Shown: positions 11,337 through 20,540, counted from the stretch's first letter. The stretch is DNA of 64,000 nt from Chrysophaeum taylorii (GCA_029834535.1 JAQMWT010000356.1:62001-126000), one strand, 5' to 3'. The notes: generated by a model not told the origin, from the sequence alone. Translations and numbers: made by a program.

Positions 11337-11589
11337 GGGCTCACTTCACTAGATTCACTTCACTTCACTTCACCGAAAAATTTCGTCCGAAGTCCAATGT
11401 TCACTTCACGTTCATTCACTTCGGCTGACGGCCTGACCCTGACCCCGTCTGATGAGCGAAGTCGAGCCGCGCTACCTGGAGGTTGAGGATAATGTTGATG
11501 ATGAGGAGGAATACGCGGAACAGATGGAGGAGCACAAGAACGAGCCGATTGCGACGTCGATGTTGTGACGTGGAACACACCCGGCAATA

Positions 11590-13912
11590 GTGGACGATCA
11601 ACCAGGTTTTTCCAAGGTGTGGGACTGCGTGCGTCGACCGAAGGAAAATCATCCTGACCGCGTTGACCAGTGGGAAGGCGACGACGCATGTGTGTATCCG
11701 GTGCTGGGAGCGCCTGAAGGTGACGAGAGACTTCAAGAAAGGCACATGGCGGACGACCAAGCCCTCTTGGGGCCCACTTCAAGGCTGCGCATCCGGAGGA
11801 CGAGCTTGGATGTCGACAGCTCACCAAGAAACAGAAGACAGACCAAGAAAAGGAGGGTGTTATGGCGGCCGTCGGCGTTGTGGCAGTCTCGAAGGGTAAA
11901 TCGGATATTACGAGTTACTTCATGGCCATGCCCAGCCAGGCAAAGCACTCTTCCCTAATGGCTTTCTCGGCTCGGCACTGCGTGTACACGTCGCAGCGGA
12001 TTTCCAAGCGCACCTTTGACGACGAAGATCATCGCTGCCTAATTGAGGCGTATTACCGCGGCGGTGGCGGGAAAGGCAAGTGCCCGTTCATGACTCGAAA
12101 GGCGCTGTTTGAATGGGTGGACGCTGAATATCGTTGCTTTGTTCGAATCTTGAAGCACGTCGTTACGGAGTGTTATGAAGCGGCTTTCGGCAATCCATTC
12201 GCCCAGGTGCTGCATGACGGCGGGAAACTCGAGGATAAGTTCAAGCGACAGGCCATTGGCCTATCCTTCATCTGGCCCGATTGGAGTGGCGTTGAGACGG
12301 TGTGCGTGGGCCTCGTTCCAGCTGACGACGGAACCGATTCCGGCACAGATTTTCTGCTCCGTTCTGTTGTCGCGGAGCGTGCGGGAATCGATATCGATTT
12401 GGCGGCCGCAACCATTGTTCAAGAGACCGGGCTGCAATTAGCGTCGCCGAAGAATTTTTTGTTGAGGTCGAAGCGTGTGACATGCAGGATATCTCAAAAA
12501 TCTCGGCAGCGGCATGTGGCGACTTGACACGATCCAGAGGCAAGCAGGTGATCAATCCAGTCCCAGCTGGCCAGGAGCTGCTGAACATTGCCCACGATGG
12601 AGCCAAGTTCTTTTCTTACGGCACACGTTTGAAGGATCTGCATGCGCTTTTGCCATTACAGCCGGGGAAATAAATCGCCGAAGCTCAAGCTCGACCTCAA
12701 TAAGACGAGGTTCCGGGCGCGATACCAACTTATTCGTTCCTTGCTACGTATGCACCACGTCGTGCTCAAACTGTACACGGCTACCAACATTGGACTACCC
12801 TGGACAATCAGTGACGAGCAATGGGTGGCGTTGGCTTAATTCGAGGCGATTTTTGCTATAACGGATGCGGCCGTTGTTTTCGTGCAACACGAACACTTAT
12901 ACCTGGGGGCGTGCGCCGCATTGACCGAGCACAGCATCATCGAGTCTCTGCGAGCTGGGACGCTAGAAGTCATTGATCTCCCGAACATAACTGCGAAATC
13001 CATGCCACGTAAGACTATCGATGTTGACGACCTCAGCGAGACCGGCAAAATCTGTCTAGAGCGGGCTATTCTCGAATGTGAGCGTCGGTTTTGCGGGAAT
13101 AATGAAAACTACGTGCGTCACTTCGACTACGAATTCAACGATCGCGAGCTGATTGCCTTCCTTCTTAACTTTCGGACTATCAACTACCGGCGCCTGTCGT
13201 CCAATCAGAGAGCTCAGGCCAGGAAGTTGCTCAAGGGAGAATATGTGATTTACGCACGGACTGCATTCCACCACGAAAAGGCAAAGACTTCCTCCGAGTC
13301 TGCGCCGCCCTCCGAGCCTGCGCCTGCCCGCAGTCTCTTGGCGGCACTCGACGCACCCGACGCTTGGGACGACATTAGTGGCGACGTGCCTTCTTTTGCT
13401 ATGCCTGAGAACCAGATGCCCGATTTCAACGTGGAGTTTGAACAGGTCTTCACTCAATGGATCAGGCTGTCGAGATCGCTCAACTGGAAAGAGCATTATC
13501 CTGAACTTGAGAAGAAGGATGAAGTCGGCTTCGTAGATCTGGCTGTGCTCTACGTTGGAAAGCTGTATCGACCGCTCACCAAGGGGCAGTATAGGTTCCT
13601 TCCGGACATGGCGAGAGCCTCTAAGGGTTCAATTGGTACACATGGCGCGCAGAGCTACTGTGAGCGCTGCCTGAGAATTGGAAATCTTGTCCTGACTGAA
13701 GGAAACAAGTTGCTCAGCGCGGACGAGACGGACAAAGCTGCCCTACTGCGCATGAACAAGAATTTCATTGCGGCGGCCCGGATTAAGTGAAGGGACCTCG
13801 GACACGAGACCGAGTTCAAAAACGCCGAGAGCACCATCCCCGAAGACTCTTCGGAGATGGAGGTTGATGAGGAAGAACCAGACGAAGATACAGAGGTCGT
13901 TCACATCGCCTA
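11590..13912 (+). pseudogene. hAT transposase, inactivated
   Basis: Domain order is that of a hAT transposase. A BED zinc finger is recognisable but its parts lie in three different frames: SKVWD (about 11613), CIRC (about 11690) and HFKAAHPE (about 11783). The central catalytic region is open at 11862-12527 (WPDWSGVETVCVGLVP), moves to another frame at about 12470-12640 (the part with DMQDISKISAAACGDL), and returns to the first frame, where a TAA at 12837-12839 interrupts it. 12882-13790 carries the C-terminal dimerisation region (LYRPLTKGQYRFLPDMARAS, CERCLRIGNLVLTEGNKLLS), then a stop at 13788 and an acidic tail to about 13912. At least four frame changes and two stops, so it cannot be active. 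Confidence 0.75.
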
Positions 13913-14182
13913 AAGTAAGAAACACTGAACCCCATCCACGGTAACTCCTCCTTCGCCCCGAAACGCGAAAGAATCTAAGAGCACCAGACCTAGGCAATAG
14001 CGCGCGGAGGGCACGGAACTGACGGGGCGCGGCAGGGACCGGCGCTGGCGTTAAAATAATAAAAATAAAAAGTGGCGTTCACTTCATGAAGGTTCACGAT
14101 GGCCACGTAGGGTGACGTGTTCACTTCAAATCACTTCACCAATATTGAGTGGCTGGTGAAGTGGTTCACGTTCACTTGCTAA

Positions 14183-14200
14183 AGTGAATTCCCAACGCTG
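14183..14200 (-). repeat. hAT right terminal inverted repeat (18 bp)
   Basis: Reverse complement of 11319-11336, followed by the 8-bp duplication cctacaac. Confidence 0.9.
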
Positions 14201-14339
14201 CCTACAACCACTAAATCGCTGTGTCGCACACCACCGCGCTGCTCTTTGTGTCGTCGTTAGAGGACAGGACGAAAGGCAGCACTACCACTGCCACCATTCT
14301 CTACCAGAGGCACAGTGATTTTTACTGTTCTCTAATCAC

Positions 14340-15254
14340 CACGCACAGTATCATTCCGGACTTGCCTTCTACCCATATTAACAACCGTCTTCTGATTACA
14401 ACCCTGGTGACACCTATCAATGAAGATAATTATTTTCAGGCTATCAATGCAGCTGATGATCCTCTGTTTGAACATGAGCAGAGAGAAAGTGTGTTTCCTC
14501 TGTAGTTTCACTCCTTTCTTGCTGTTCATCACCAGATCACAACTTTCATTGTTTGGCCGTTCTTACTAATAAGACTGCAACCCCGACCTAACTTACAGCA
14601 GCTTCATTTCTTCGACGTCGCATTCAAATGAAACAGCGACTCTTAGAGAAAACATGATGCTCAGGTTGAAGTCTTCCATCCTCGCCACATTTCGAGCAGA
14701 CAGAAAGTGTGGCACTTCATGTGACCTCTGTAGTTCCAGTCCTTTCTTGATGTTCATCAACGGCTTCCTCAGACTGAGGCTCAGTCTCACCACATTTCTC
14801 AGGAGATATCAGATTGCCTTACATTCTAGACATCTCGTGCAGAGAAGTCTGCTGACTCCTACCTATATTCCATAAGTTGAGAACGCGATCTCTCCCTTAC
14901 CCTTCTTCTTCCCTCTCTGACACAAACAATTAGTCCTCTGATTTGTGCGCAGGCTCATCAACATATGGTCTAGCGCGTCCCGTAGGTATGTAGGACATCA
15001 CATGTTAACCTAGGCGTGTTTCTATGTACCGTCTGTCGTGTGCTGAGGCTAGGGGGACTTAACCTTGTTCCCTGAACTTAAGCTGCCAGACTCACACGAC
15101 GGTGAGACAGAAGGGATGGTTCTTCAGTGACTTTATACCACTGCCTTGCGGAAGGAATACTCTGCAGAGTTGACCCAGGCGCTGGGATTAATGAGCCTAC
15201 GCCCCATGCATTGCCATTGGGGGGCTGGCCTCTAGTAAGTAAGTAAGTAAGTAA
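14340..15254 (+). mobile_element. Retroposon-like stretch ending in a (GTAA)5 tail
   Basis: Non-coding or weakly coding DNA that ends in five perfect GTAA units (15235-15254), the type of simple-repeat 3' tail left by LINE or SINE target-primed insertion. Two diverged copies of a ~60-bp unit (agagaaagtgtg...cctttcttg.tgttcatca) lie at about 14473-14533 and 14693-14760. The first ~150 bp may encode a short peptide (TPINEDNYFQAINAADDP). The left edge is unclear because the older sequence was split by the LTR element. No tRNA-like A or B box was identified with confidence, so LINE versus SINE is open. Confidence 0.35.
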
Positions 15255-15313
15255 TACTAATAGTTAGGTTGTTGAAGCAGTAGAGGGCCAAAAAAGCATC
15301 CTACAAAAGCATC

Positions 15314-16450
15314 CTACGTAGGGTTTGCGGCGGACCAGTAGAAGTTGTCCGGGCGACTCGCCCGTTGTTTTTTTGCGTCGGCGAGCTTGTGCATGAGGTC
15401 GTCGAGGCGCTGGCGGTAGAGGTTGTCGATGACAGGCTCGGCGTACTTGGGGTCCCACATGTCGTCCACGTCGTCATCTCTGTCTGGCTTTTTCGTCTCG
15501 TCATCCTCGTCAACAAACCCAAAGTCTTTTACGGGCTGGATCCCGTAGGCGTGGGTGACCGCCTGCACGGCGACCCTGTAGGCCTGGTCGTGCGTCGTGC
15601 CGAAATGGGCGATGGGACCGGCTTCGGCGATGGCGGCGAAGGTGTCGGAGCCGACCGGGACGTAGACCGGAGCCTCGTGGTCTGTCGATGGGGGTGTCTT
15701 GGGGTCTGATTTGAGAAAGAGCGCGTACCCCAGCAAGGTCCGGAATTTTGTTTGCATGGGCTTGTCGCGCGCGCTCGCGTACGCGAGGGTCGCGCCGTGC
15801 GAATGAGCCAAGTATCGCAGCGCTTGTCCCACCACCTTCTTGCGCGCCGCGTCCTCGTTTTTGAAGAGGTCCCACTTGTTTGCGATGATGAGAAGCGGCG
15901 TCGCGAGGGGATCCACGCTCCGCGCGTCGGGGTGCGGCTTAGTCTTGCCGTAGCGTCGCTTGGCTGCTTCGATCATCGCGTTCGCCGTTTCCTCGTTTTC
16001 GCGCCGCAACTCGCCCAAGCACGTGCTGACGTGGCTCCTGTAGAATCGGAGCCACCGCGCGAGCCAGTTGACGGCGTCGACGGGACTCGAAAGGTCCACG
16101 ACTACGCCGAGCAGCGCCTTTTGGAGCCTTCTCGCCGGAATCGCTACCCCCGCGAGCTCTTCGATTTCGCCTCCGAGCTCCCAGATGTTCGCGACGTCCT
16201 TCTGATTCGTCTTGTTGTTCGTGCGCCGCGCGAACGAAAAGTCCAGCGCGAGTGTCGGCTTCACCTCTCGCTCGCCCTTGTGCATGATCCCCAACAACGA
16301 TGTCTTCCCCGAACGAGGCTGACCGACGAACAACGAAAACGTCTCAATCTTCTTCGCCTCCTTCTTCTCGGCCTCGTCGGCGAGCTCCCGCAGCTTCCCG
16401 AACAGCGCCGACTTCTCGATGTCCCGCTTCTCGGCAGCGGTCAGCGCCAT
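15314..16450 (-). CDS. DYNC2LI1: Cytoplasmic dynein 2 light intermediate chain 1 (retrograde intraflagellar transport)
   Basis: 378 residues, close to the animal protein (about 350). This subunit belongs to the dynein-2 motor that returns cargo from tip to base of cilia. The Ras-like fold shows a P-loop GQPRSGKTSLL (about residues 43-53), the family signature PTLALDFSFARRTN followed by KDVANIWELGGE, and the guanine-specificity-like NKWD. ATG at 16450 is in a good position with no upstream in-frame extension needed. The frame is a single exon with high GC at third positions. It is divergent from the PrsW-like gene, with 388 bp between the starts. The presence of this gene shows that the organism makes a motile or sensory cilium at some stage. 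Confidence 0.9.
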   Translation of the reverse strand: MALTAAEKRDIEKSALFGKLRELADEAEKKEAKKIETFSLFVGQPRSGKTSLLGIMHKGEREVKPTLALDFSFARRTNNKTNQKDVANIWELGGEIEELAGVAIPARRLQKALLGVVVDLSSPVDAVNWLARWLRFYRSHVSTCLGELRRENEETANAMIEAAKRRYGKTKPHPDARSVDPLATPLLIIANKWDLFKNEDAARKKVVGQALRYLAHSHGATLAYASARDKPMQTKFRTLLGYALFLKSDPKTPPSTDHEAPVYVPVGSDTFAAIAEAGPIAHFGTTHDQAYRVAVQAVTHAYGIQPVKDFGFVDEDDETKKPDRDDDVDDMWDPKYAEPVIDNLYRQRLDDLMHKLADAKKQRASRPDNFYWSAANPT

Positions 16451-16643
16451 TTGCGTGCGATGGGGACCACCGGAATTTTTTTTTTGACGAGCGCGTGTCA
16501 GGAGTAGGAGTCCGTTGCAGTCGCTTCAAGTTGAACGAACCCTCCTCCTCAAGCCGGGGGGGTGGACGTGCACCTACCTACCTCTTCGCCGCTCGCGACA
16601 ACAACAACGTCCTTCCGCTCGCTTCTCTCCATCCATCCGAGTC

Positions 16644-16697
16644 GTCCTCCTCGTCCTCCTCGTCCTCCTCGTCCTCCTCGTCCTCCTCGTCCTCCTT
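16644..16697 (+). repeat. 9-bp tandem repeat gtcctcctc, six units
   Basis: Five perfect units and one variant, in the 388-bp region between the divergent dynein and PrsW-like genes. Likely a microsatellite within a shared promoter region. Confidence 0.85.
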
Positions 16698-16838
16698 GTC
16701 TCCTCATGGTCGTCGACTGTGGTGTGTGGATGTGCTTGTATCTAATTCGCCTCCGCTTGCTGCAAGAACAAAAAGATATTTTTTTGTCCAAGGGTAATAA
16801 TAACTAACGCCTGTGAGTGGATCCGTTTGGAACGGAAC

Positions 16839-17882
16839 ATGATGTCTCGAGACGACGAGGAGATGCGTCCCCTCAAGCCGTGGTCGTGGCTTTTCGTGGG
16901 CTCGATCCCAGTGTTGCTGGTGCTGATGTGCTTCTGGTACTGGCAGTTCGCTTTGGTGTCGCTCGCGCTGTTTTTGCCGTCGATTCGATTATTCGTCTGG
17001 TGGCGGCAGAACAAGGACTACGCCGGTCCTTTGGATCATGTTATCTCGAGCTATGCCCAGGGGTTTTACGTGATCTTTGCCGTGTCGAACGTGTCGGCCC
17101 TCTTCGCCTTCGTGGTTACGAACACCCTGCTGTCCTGGACGGCTGTTTTGCTGTCGGGCGGCGCGTGGCACGGCGGCCCCCCCGTCGTGCACCTCGTCGA
17201 AGGGTGCTCGTGGGCCGCCTTCGTGCTGACCGAGGAGGCCTGGAAGGTGACGTTTGCCTACTGGGCCAAGCGGCGCCGGGCACACGTGATCACGCGGACG
17301 CGGGAGACGAAGGCTTGGGTGTCCGCGGCCACCGCCACGGCTTTCGGATACGCGACGGCGCAGTCCATACTATTCGTATGCCTCTTCACCTGGTTGTTTG
17401 CGAGGGACGGAAAGGTCACGCTCCAGGAGCTGGGATGGTTGATACTCTTGGGGTTTTTGTTCGGAGCCGTCTCCCAGCCGCTCTCGATTCTCGCGAGTTA
17501 TCTGGTCGGCCTCGAGCTCACGCGAGACGCGCAACCGGCCATGGCTATTCTGTGGCCCGCTGCCCTCCGCTGCGCCTACGTCTTCCAGTTCTTTTTGTGG
17601 CTCGCCTGCTTCGACTCGTGGATTCCTATCCTCGTCCTCATCGCCTTTACCGTCGCCGCCATCTACGCGATCCTCATCAAGCGCATCCTCGTCGTCGAGG
17701 CCGTCCTCCCCTTCGACTTCATGCGCGAGGCCGCGCGCCTCCGCCGCCACTTTGGCTTCGCCCTCCTTCCGGGCGACACTCCGCCGGACCCCCCCGAGCG
17801 AGAGATGGTCAACGTCGTCCCAAACCCCCTCCCCACGCTTCAAGATCAAGACCCCCCCAAAGACAACATCGTTGAGCTCTAA
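16839..17882 (+). CDS. Polytopic membrane protein related to PrsW-family intramembrane proteases, probably catalytically dead
   Basis: 347 residues from ATG 16839 (a second ATG follows directly). About eight hydrophobic segments. Mid-protein carries EEAWK, matching the EExxK motif of PrsW/CPBP-like intramembrane proteases, followed 40 residues later by ATAFGYATAQSILF where active PrsW proteins have G.GFA..E, and by GAVSQPLSILASYLVG where they have a His. So the second acidic residue and the His appear to be absent (Q and L/S instead). I infer a non-proteolytic relative; the assignment rests on motif order and could be wrong. The stop is only 10 nt before the ATG of the next gene on the same strand. 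Confidence 0.45.
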   Translation: MMSRDDEEMRPLKPWSWLFVGSIPVLLVLMCFWYWQFALVSLALFLPSIRLFVWWRQNKDYAGPLDHVISSYAQGFYVIFAVSNVSALFAFVVTNTLLSWTAVLLSGGAWHGGPPVVHLVEGCSWAAFVLTEEAWKVTFAYWAKRRRAHVITRTRETKAWVSAATATAFGYATAQSILFVCLFTWLFARDGKVTLQELGWLILLGFLFGAVSQPLSILASYLVGLELTRDAQPAMAILWPAALRCAYVFQFFLWLACFDSWIPILVLIAFTVAAIYAILIKRILVVEAVLPFDFMREAARLRRHFGFALLPGDTPPDPPEREMVNVVPNPLPTLQDQDPPKDNIVEL

Positions 17883-17892
17883 TAATAATAAT

Positions 17893-18588
17893 ATGTATTT
17901 CTTCATCTTCTTCTTGTGTGGCGGCGGCGGCGGCGGCAGCGCGTTGTTGCAGCACCACCACTCCCCGCGGATAACGGTGGCTGCGGCGGCGACGCGGAAC
18001 CGGCCCAAGGGCGAGGGTCGCCTCGCGCAGAACGAGCGCCGGGGCCGGCTGATTCGCGGCATAATCGAAGACCCGCCGCCCGTAGTGTCAACCGCAGGAC
18101 CGGAGAAACTTATTCCGATTGTCGAGTGCATCGCCCGCGCCGCCGACATGCGCAAGGCCACGGAGACGGTGGCCTATCACGTCGCCCCGCTCACGACAAT
18201 CGCATCGGTCGTCGTCGTGGTCACCGGCCGATCCCGTCCGCAGAACGACGCCATCAGCGCCGCCGTCGTCGACGACGTCCAGGAGGCTTTCAGCCGCGCC
18301 CCGAACCATGTCGAGGGTGGCGCCGACGGCGGCTGGACCCTCATCGATTTTGGGGATATTATCGTTAACGTCATGACCCCCGCCTCGAGGGACTTCTATG
18401 CCCTCGACAACCTCTGGCGCAACGCTGCTCCCCTCAACCTCGACCACGTCCTCACCCCCGATCACCTCAAGGCCCCCGACCTCGATTTCATCCTCGACAA
18501 CCGCCACGACGATCACGACGACGCCGACTGGGCCTACGACCTCGACGACCTCCTCCTGGACGAGGAGGAAGATTCCATAACTAACTAA
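17893..18588 (+). CDS. rsfS: RsfS/Iojap-family ribosomal silencing factor, organelle-targeted
   Basis: 231 residues from ATG 17893. The core reads VTGRSRPQNDAI..AV, then VEGGADGGWTLIDFGDIIVN and VMTPASRDFYALDNLW, which are the hallmark sequences of RsfS (bacteria) and Iojap (plastids, mitochondria). These bind ribosomal protein L14 of the large subunit and block subunit joining, to save energy or help assembly. The first ~75 residues are extra compared with bacteria: a hydrophobic start, a Gly run, then a basic stretch, consistent with an organelle presequence. The C-terminal tail is rich in Asp (DDHDDADWAYDLDDLLLDEEE). The frame stays open upstream to an in-frame ATG at 17752 inside the preceding gene, but that would be a shadow. 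A structured repeat begins 2 nt after the stop. Confidence 0.85.
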   Translation: MYFFIFFLCGGGGGGSALLQHHHSPRITVAAAATRNRPKGEGRLAQNERRGRLIRGIIEDPPPVVSTAGPEKLIPIVECIARAADMRKATETVAYHVAPLTTIASVVVVVTGRSRPQNDAISAAVVDDVQEAFSRAPNHVEGGADGGWTLIDFGDIIVNVMTPASRDFYALDNLWRNAAPLNLDHVLTPDHLKAPDLDFILDNRHDDHDDADWAYDLDDLLLDEEEDSITN

Positions 18589-18590
18589 CT

Positions 18591-18722
18591 AACTAACTTC
18601 AGACCTCTCCCGAGCATGGGAGCCAGGCCGGACCGACAGGAGCCAGTCCGGAATCACGGGCCTGTAGACGAGGGGCGCCGAAAGGTGGGTCGGCGGAGAG
18701 TGATCATCAAGCTTGTCGCCAT
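18591..18722 (+). repeat. Structured ~135-bp dispersed repeat, copy 1
   Basis: Matches 49797-49933 almost base for base while the flanks differ. Contains three potential hairpins: ctcccgagcatgggag; a nested pair with outer caggcc/ggcctg and inner ggac/gtcc; and gccga...tcggc. In both copies it lies between two plus-strand genes. It may be a transposon-like element or a non-coding RNA/UTR element; family not recognised. Confidence 0.75.
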
Positions 18723-18856
18723 ACCCCGAGGATTATTATTTACAGACGACAACTGTAGGTACGAAGGAAGAGAAAGAAACACTTATTATCTATCATTCAT
18801 TACCCTCGTCATATCACCATCACATCATCATCGCCGAAAAGAAGGTGAAAGGAGAG

Positions 18857-20536
18857 ATGCTTGTTGTTGTTGTTGTCGGAGGCTGCGCCGGGGCGTACTT
18901 GACTGCCATTACCTTGCGATGGGCGTACAAGCGCATCGTGACGGTGGTAGCGATGGACCCGACGCCCTACGTCGTGCGCGTGATGGCGCCGATTCTCCGT
19001 TCGTACTCGTTCACGGGCGAGCAGTACTACGCTGCGGACGGCGTCGACGCAAAGATCGCGGCGAAGCGCAAGCAGGGGGCCGAGAAGCTCGCGCAGAAGT
19101 ACGACAAGCTGATGGGGACGTCCGCGCAGGCTTTGAACGAGACGCTCCGGACTTCGTTGTCGGACATCCGGTTCACCGACACGAACCGCGTGCCGTTCCA
19201 GTTCCAAAAAGTGACGCGACAGATGTTCCGGGTGGCAACGATCGCCCGGGCCTCGGAGGGCCCCAAGCTCATCGACGTGGACAACCAGGCCTCGATCGAC
19301 GTGAGCGGGTCGTACGGGGTGAACGTGTGCGGATACGATCAGTACAAGAGGTTTGTGGATGCCGCGTGGAAGCGGTGCAGAGCGCTCGGGCCCAACGTCC
19401 TCGGCCCCGTGCACCCCGTGATCGCCGAGGTGCTGCCGAAGCTCAAGGCTATTTCCAGAAAAGAGGAGATATCGTTCCACATGTCGGGGACGGAGGCGAT
19501 GATGTGCGCGATCAGGCTGGCCCGGTTCAACACGAGGAGGCCGCTGATCGTGCAGTTCGCGGGCGCGTATCACGGCTGGTGGGACGGCGTGCAGCCTGGT
19601 CCGGGCTCGGAACGCGCGAATTCGGACGTCCTGTACTTGAAGGATATGAAGGAGGCGTCGTTGCGGGTGATTCGGGCTCGCGCCTCTGAAATCGCGGCCG
19701 TTTTGGTTTCGCCTCTCCAGGGGTTGAACCCCGGGAAACCCCCGCCCTCGGACCTGGTGCTTCTAGACGCCAAGGCCCGCGACACCGCCAAGTCGAGGGA
19801 CGAGTACCGCGATTGGCTTCACGTTCTGCGCGCCACGTGCGCGCGATGCGACGTTCCGTTGATTTTTGACGAGGTTTATACTGGATTTCGCATGGCCAAA
19901 GGCGGCGCTCAAGAATACTACGGCGTCACGTCGGATGTTGTGGTGTATGGCAAAACGTTGGGTGGAGGTCTGGCGGTGGGCGTTGTCTGCGGGCCGTCGC
20001 GCCTCATGCGCCGCTTTGATCCCGAACGTCCGCTGCGCGTGGCTTACGTCATCGGGACCTTCTCGGCGGCGCCTTTGACCGTGGCGGCGATGGCCGAGTT
20101 CTTGAAGTGGCTCGACGAGACTGCGGACTACTACAAGACGATGGAAAAAAAGACGGACGCCTGGATCCGCGACGTGAACCAAACCCTCGTCGACGGCGAC
20201 TTCCCGATCCGCCTCGACAACCTCACTACGGTCTGGACCGTCCTCTTCAAGCAGCCCGGTCGCTACCACTGGATGTTCCAGTATTATCTCCGCGCCGAGA
20301 ACATCGCTCTTTCCTGGGTCGGGACGGGGAGGTGCCTCTTCTCGCTCGACTTCAAGGACGCCGACTTCGAGGCCGTCAAGACTGCCATCGTGAACGCCGC
20401 GACCGCGATGCGCGACGACGGCTGGTGGGACGGCAACGTGACCTCCAAGTCCATCTCCACCAAGATCGCCAAGGAACTCGTCTACCACACCGTCGGCTCC
20501 TTCTTTGCCGACGATAATAATAATAATAATACGTAG
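18857..20536 (+). CDS. Class III PLP-dependent aminotransferase, glutamate-1-semialdehyde-aminomutase-like, with N-terminal membrane anchor
   Basis: 559 residues from ATG 18857. The start MLVVVVVGGCAGAYLTAITL is a membrane or signal segment. About 180 residues later the class III aminotransferase fold begins: SGTEAMMCAIRLAR (cofactor phosphate site), GAYHGWWDG, DEVYTGFR (Asp contacting the pyridine nitrogen) and YGKTLGGGLAVG with the Schiff-base Lys. Closest well-known family is glutamate-1-semialdehyde 2,1-aminomutase, but the long N-terminal extension with a heme-free, unassigned ~180-residue part and the hydrophobic anchor are not typical of the plastid haem-pathway enzyme, so the substrate is unknown. 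Similar modules accompany polyketide or lipid pathways elsewhere. It converges on the plastid-protein gene with 4 nt between stops. Confidence 0.75.
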   Translation: MLVVVVVGGCAGAYLTAITLRWAYKRIVTVVAMDPTPYVVRVMAPILRSYSFTGEQYYAADGVDAKIAAKRKQGAEKLAQKYDKLMGTSAQALNETLRTSLSDIRFTDTNRVPFQFQKVTRQMFRVATIARASEGPKLIDVDNQASIDVSGSYGVNVCGYDQYKRFVDAAWKRCRALGPNVLGPVHPVIAEVLPKLKAISRKEEISFHMSGTEAMMCAIRLARFNTRRPLIVQFAGAYHGWWDGVQPGPGSERANSDVLYLKDMKEASLRVIRARASEIAAVLVSPLQGLNPGKPPPSDLVLLDAKARDTAKSRDEYRDWLHVLRATCARCDVPLIFDEVYTGFRMAKGGAQEYYGVTSDVVVYGKTLGGGLAVGVVCGPSRLMRRFDPERPLRVAYVIGTFSAAPLTVAAMAEFLKWLDETADYYKTMEKKTDAWIRDVNQTLVDGDFPIRLDNLTTVWTVLFKQPGRYHWMFQYYLRAENIALSWVGTGRCLFSLDFKDADFEAVKTAIVNAATAMRDDGWWDGNVTSKSISTKIAKELVYHTVGSFFADDNNNNNT

Positions 20537-20540
20537 ATCG

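Larger units (their letters stand above)
11319..14200 (+). mobile_element. hAT DNA transposon, 2.88 kb, inserted in an LTR
   Basis: Perfect 18-bp terminal inverted repeats (cagcgttgggaattcact at 11319-11336 and its complement at 14183-14200) with the hAT-type CAGNG start, and an 8-bp target duplication cttacaac/cctacaac (11311-11318 and 14201-14208, one mismatch). The left LTR at about 4445-4470 shows the empty site. Subterminal TTCACTT repeats crowd both ends (about 11340-11375 and 14105-14175), as expected for transposase binding sites. It inserted after the LTR element did. Its coding region is decayed; see the transposase entry. Confidence 0.9.
4393..14334 (+). mobile_element. LTR retroelement lacking recognisable pol (LARD-like), carrying a nested hAT
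   Basis: Direct repeats at 4393-4589 and 11256-14334 (the latter split by a hAT) begin TAGAGA and end TCTCTA, and the whole is flanked by a 5-bp target duplication ATCAC (4388-4392 and 14335-14339). Without the hAT the element is about 7.05 kb. The LTRs are about 190-197 bp and roughly 96% alike by eye, so it is fairly young. The interior (4590-11255) holds long plus-strand open frames but no protease, integrase, reverse transcriptase or RNase H motif that I can see, which fits a non-autonomous large derivative moved by another element. The plus strand of the interior is strikingly poor in G. Confidence 0.8.
11256..14334 (+). repeat. Right (3') LTR of the pol-less element, split by a hAT transposon
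   Basis: LTR sequence occupies 11256-11318 and 14201-14334; between them lies a hAT element (11319-14200). Rejoined through the 8-bp duplication it would equal the left LTR apart from a few substitutions and small indels. TSD ATCAC follows at 14335-14339. Confidence 0.85.

Noticed and set aside
17752-17892. Earlier in-frame ATG for RsfS
   Set aside because: It would overlap the end of the PrsW-like gene by more than 100 nt; ATG 17893 gives an organelle-type presequence.
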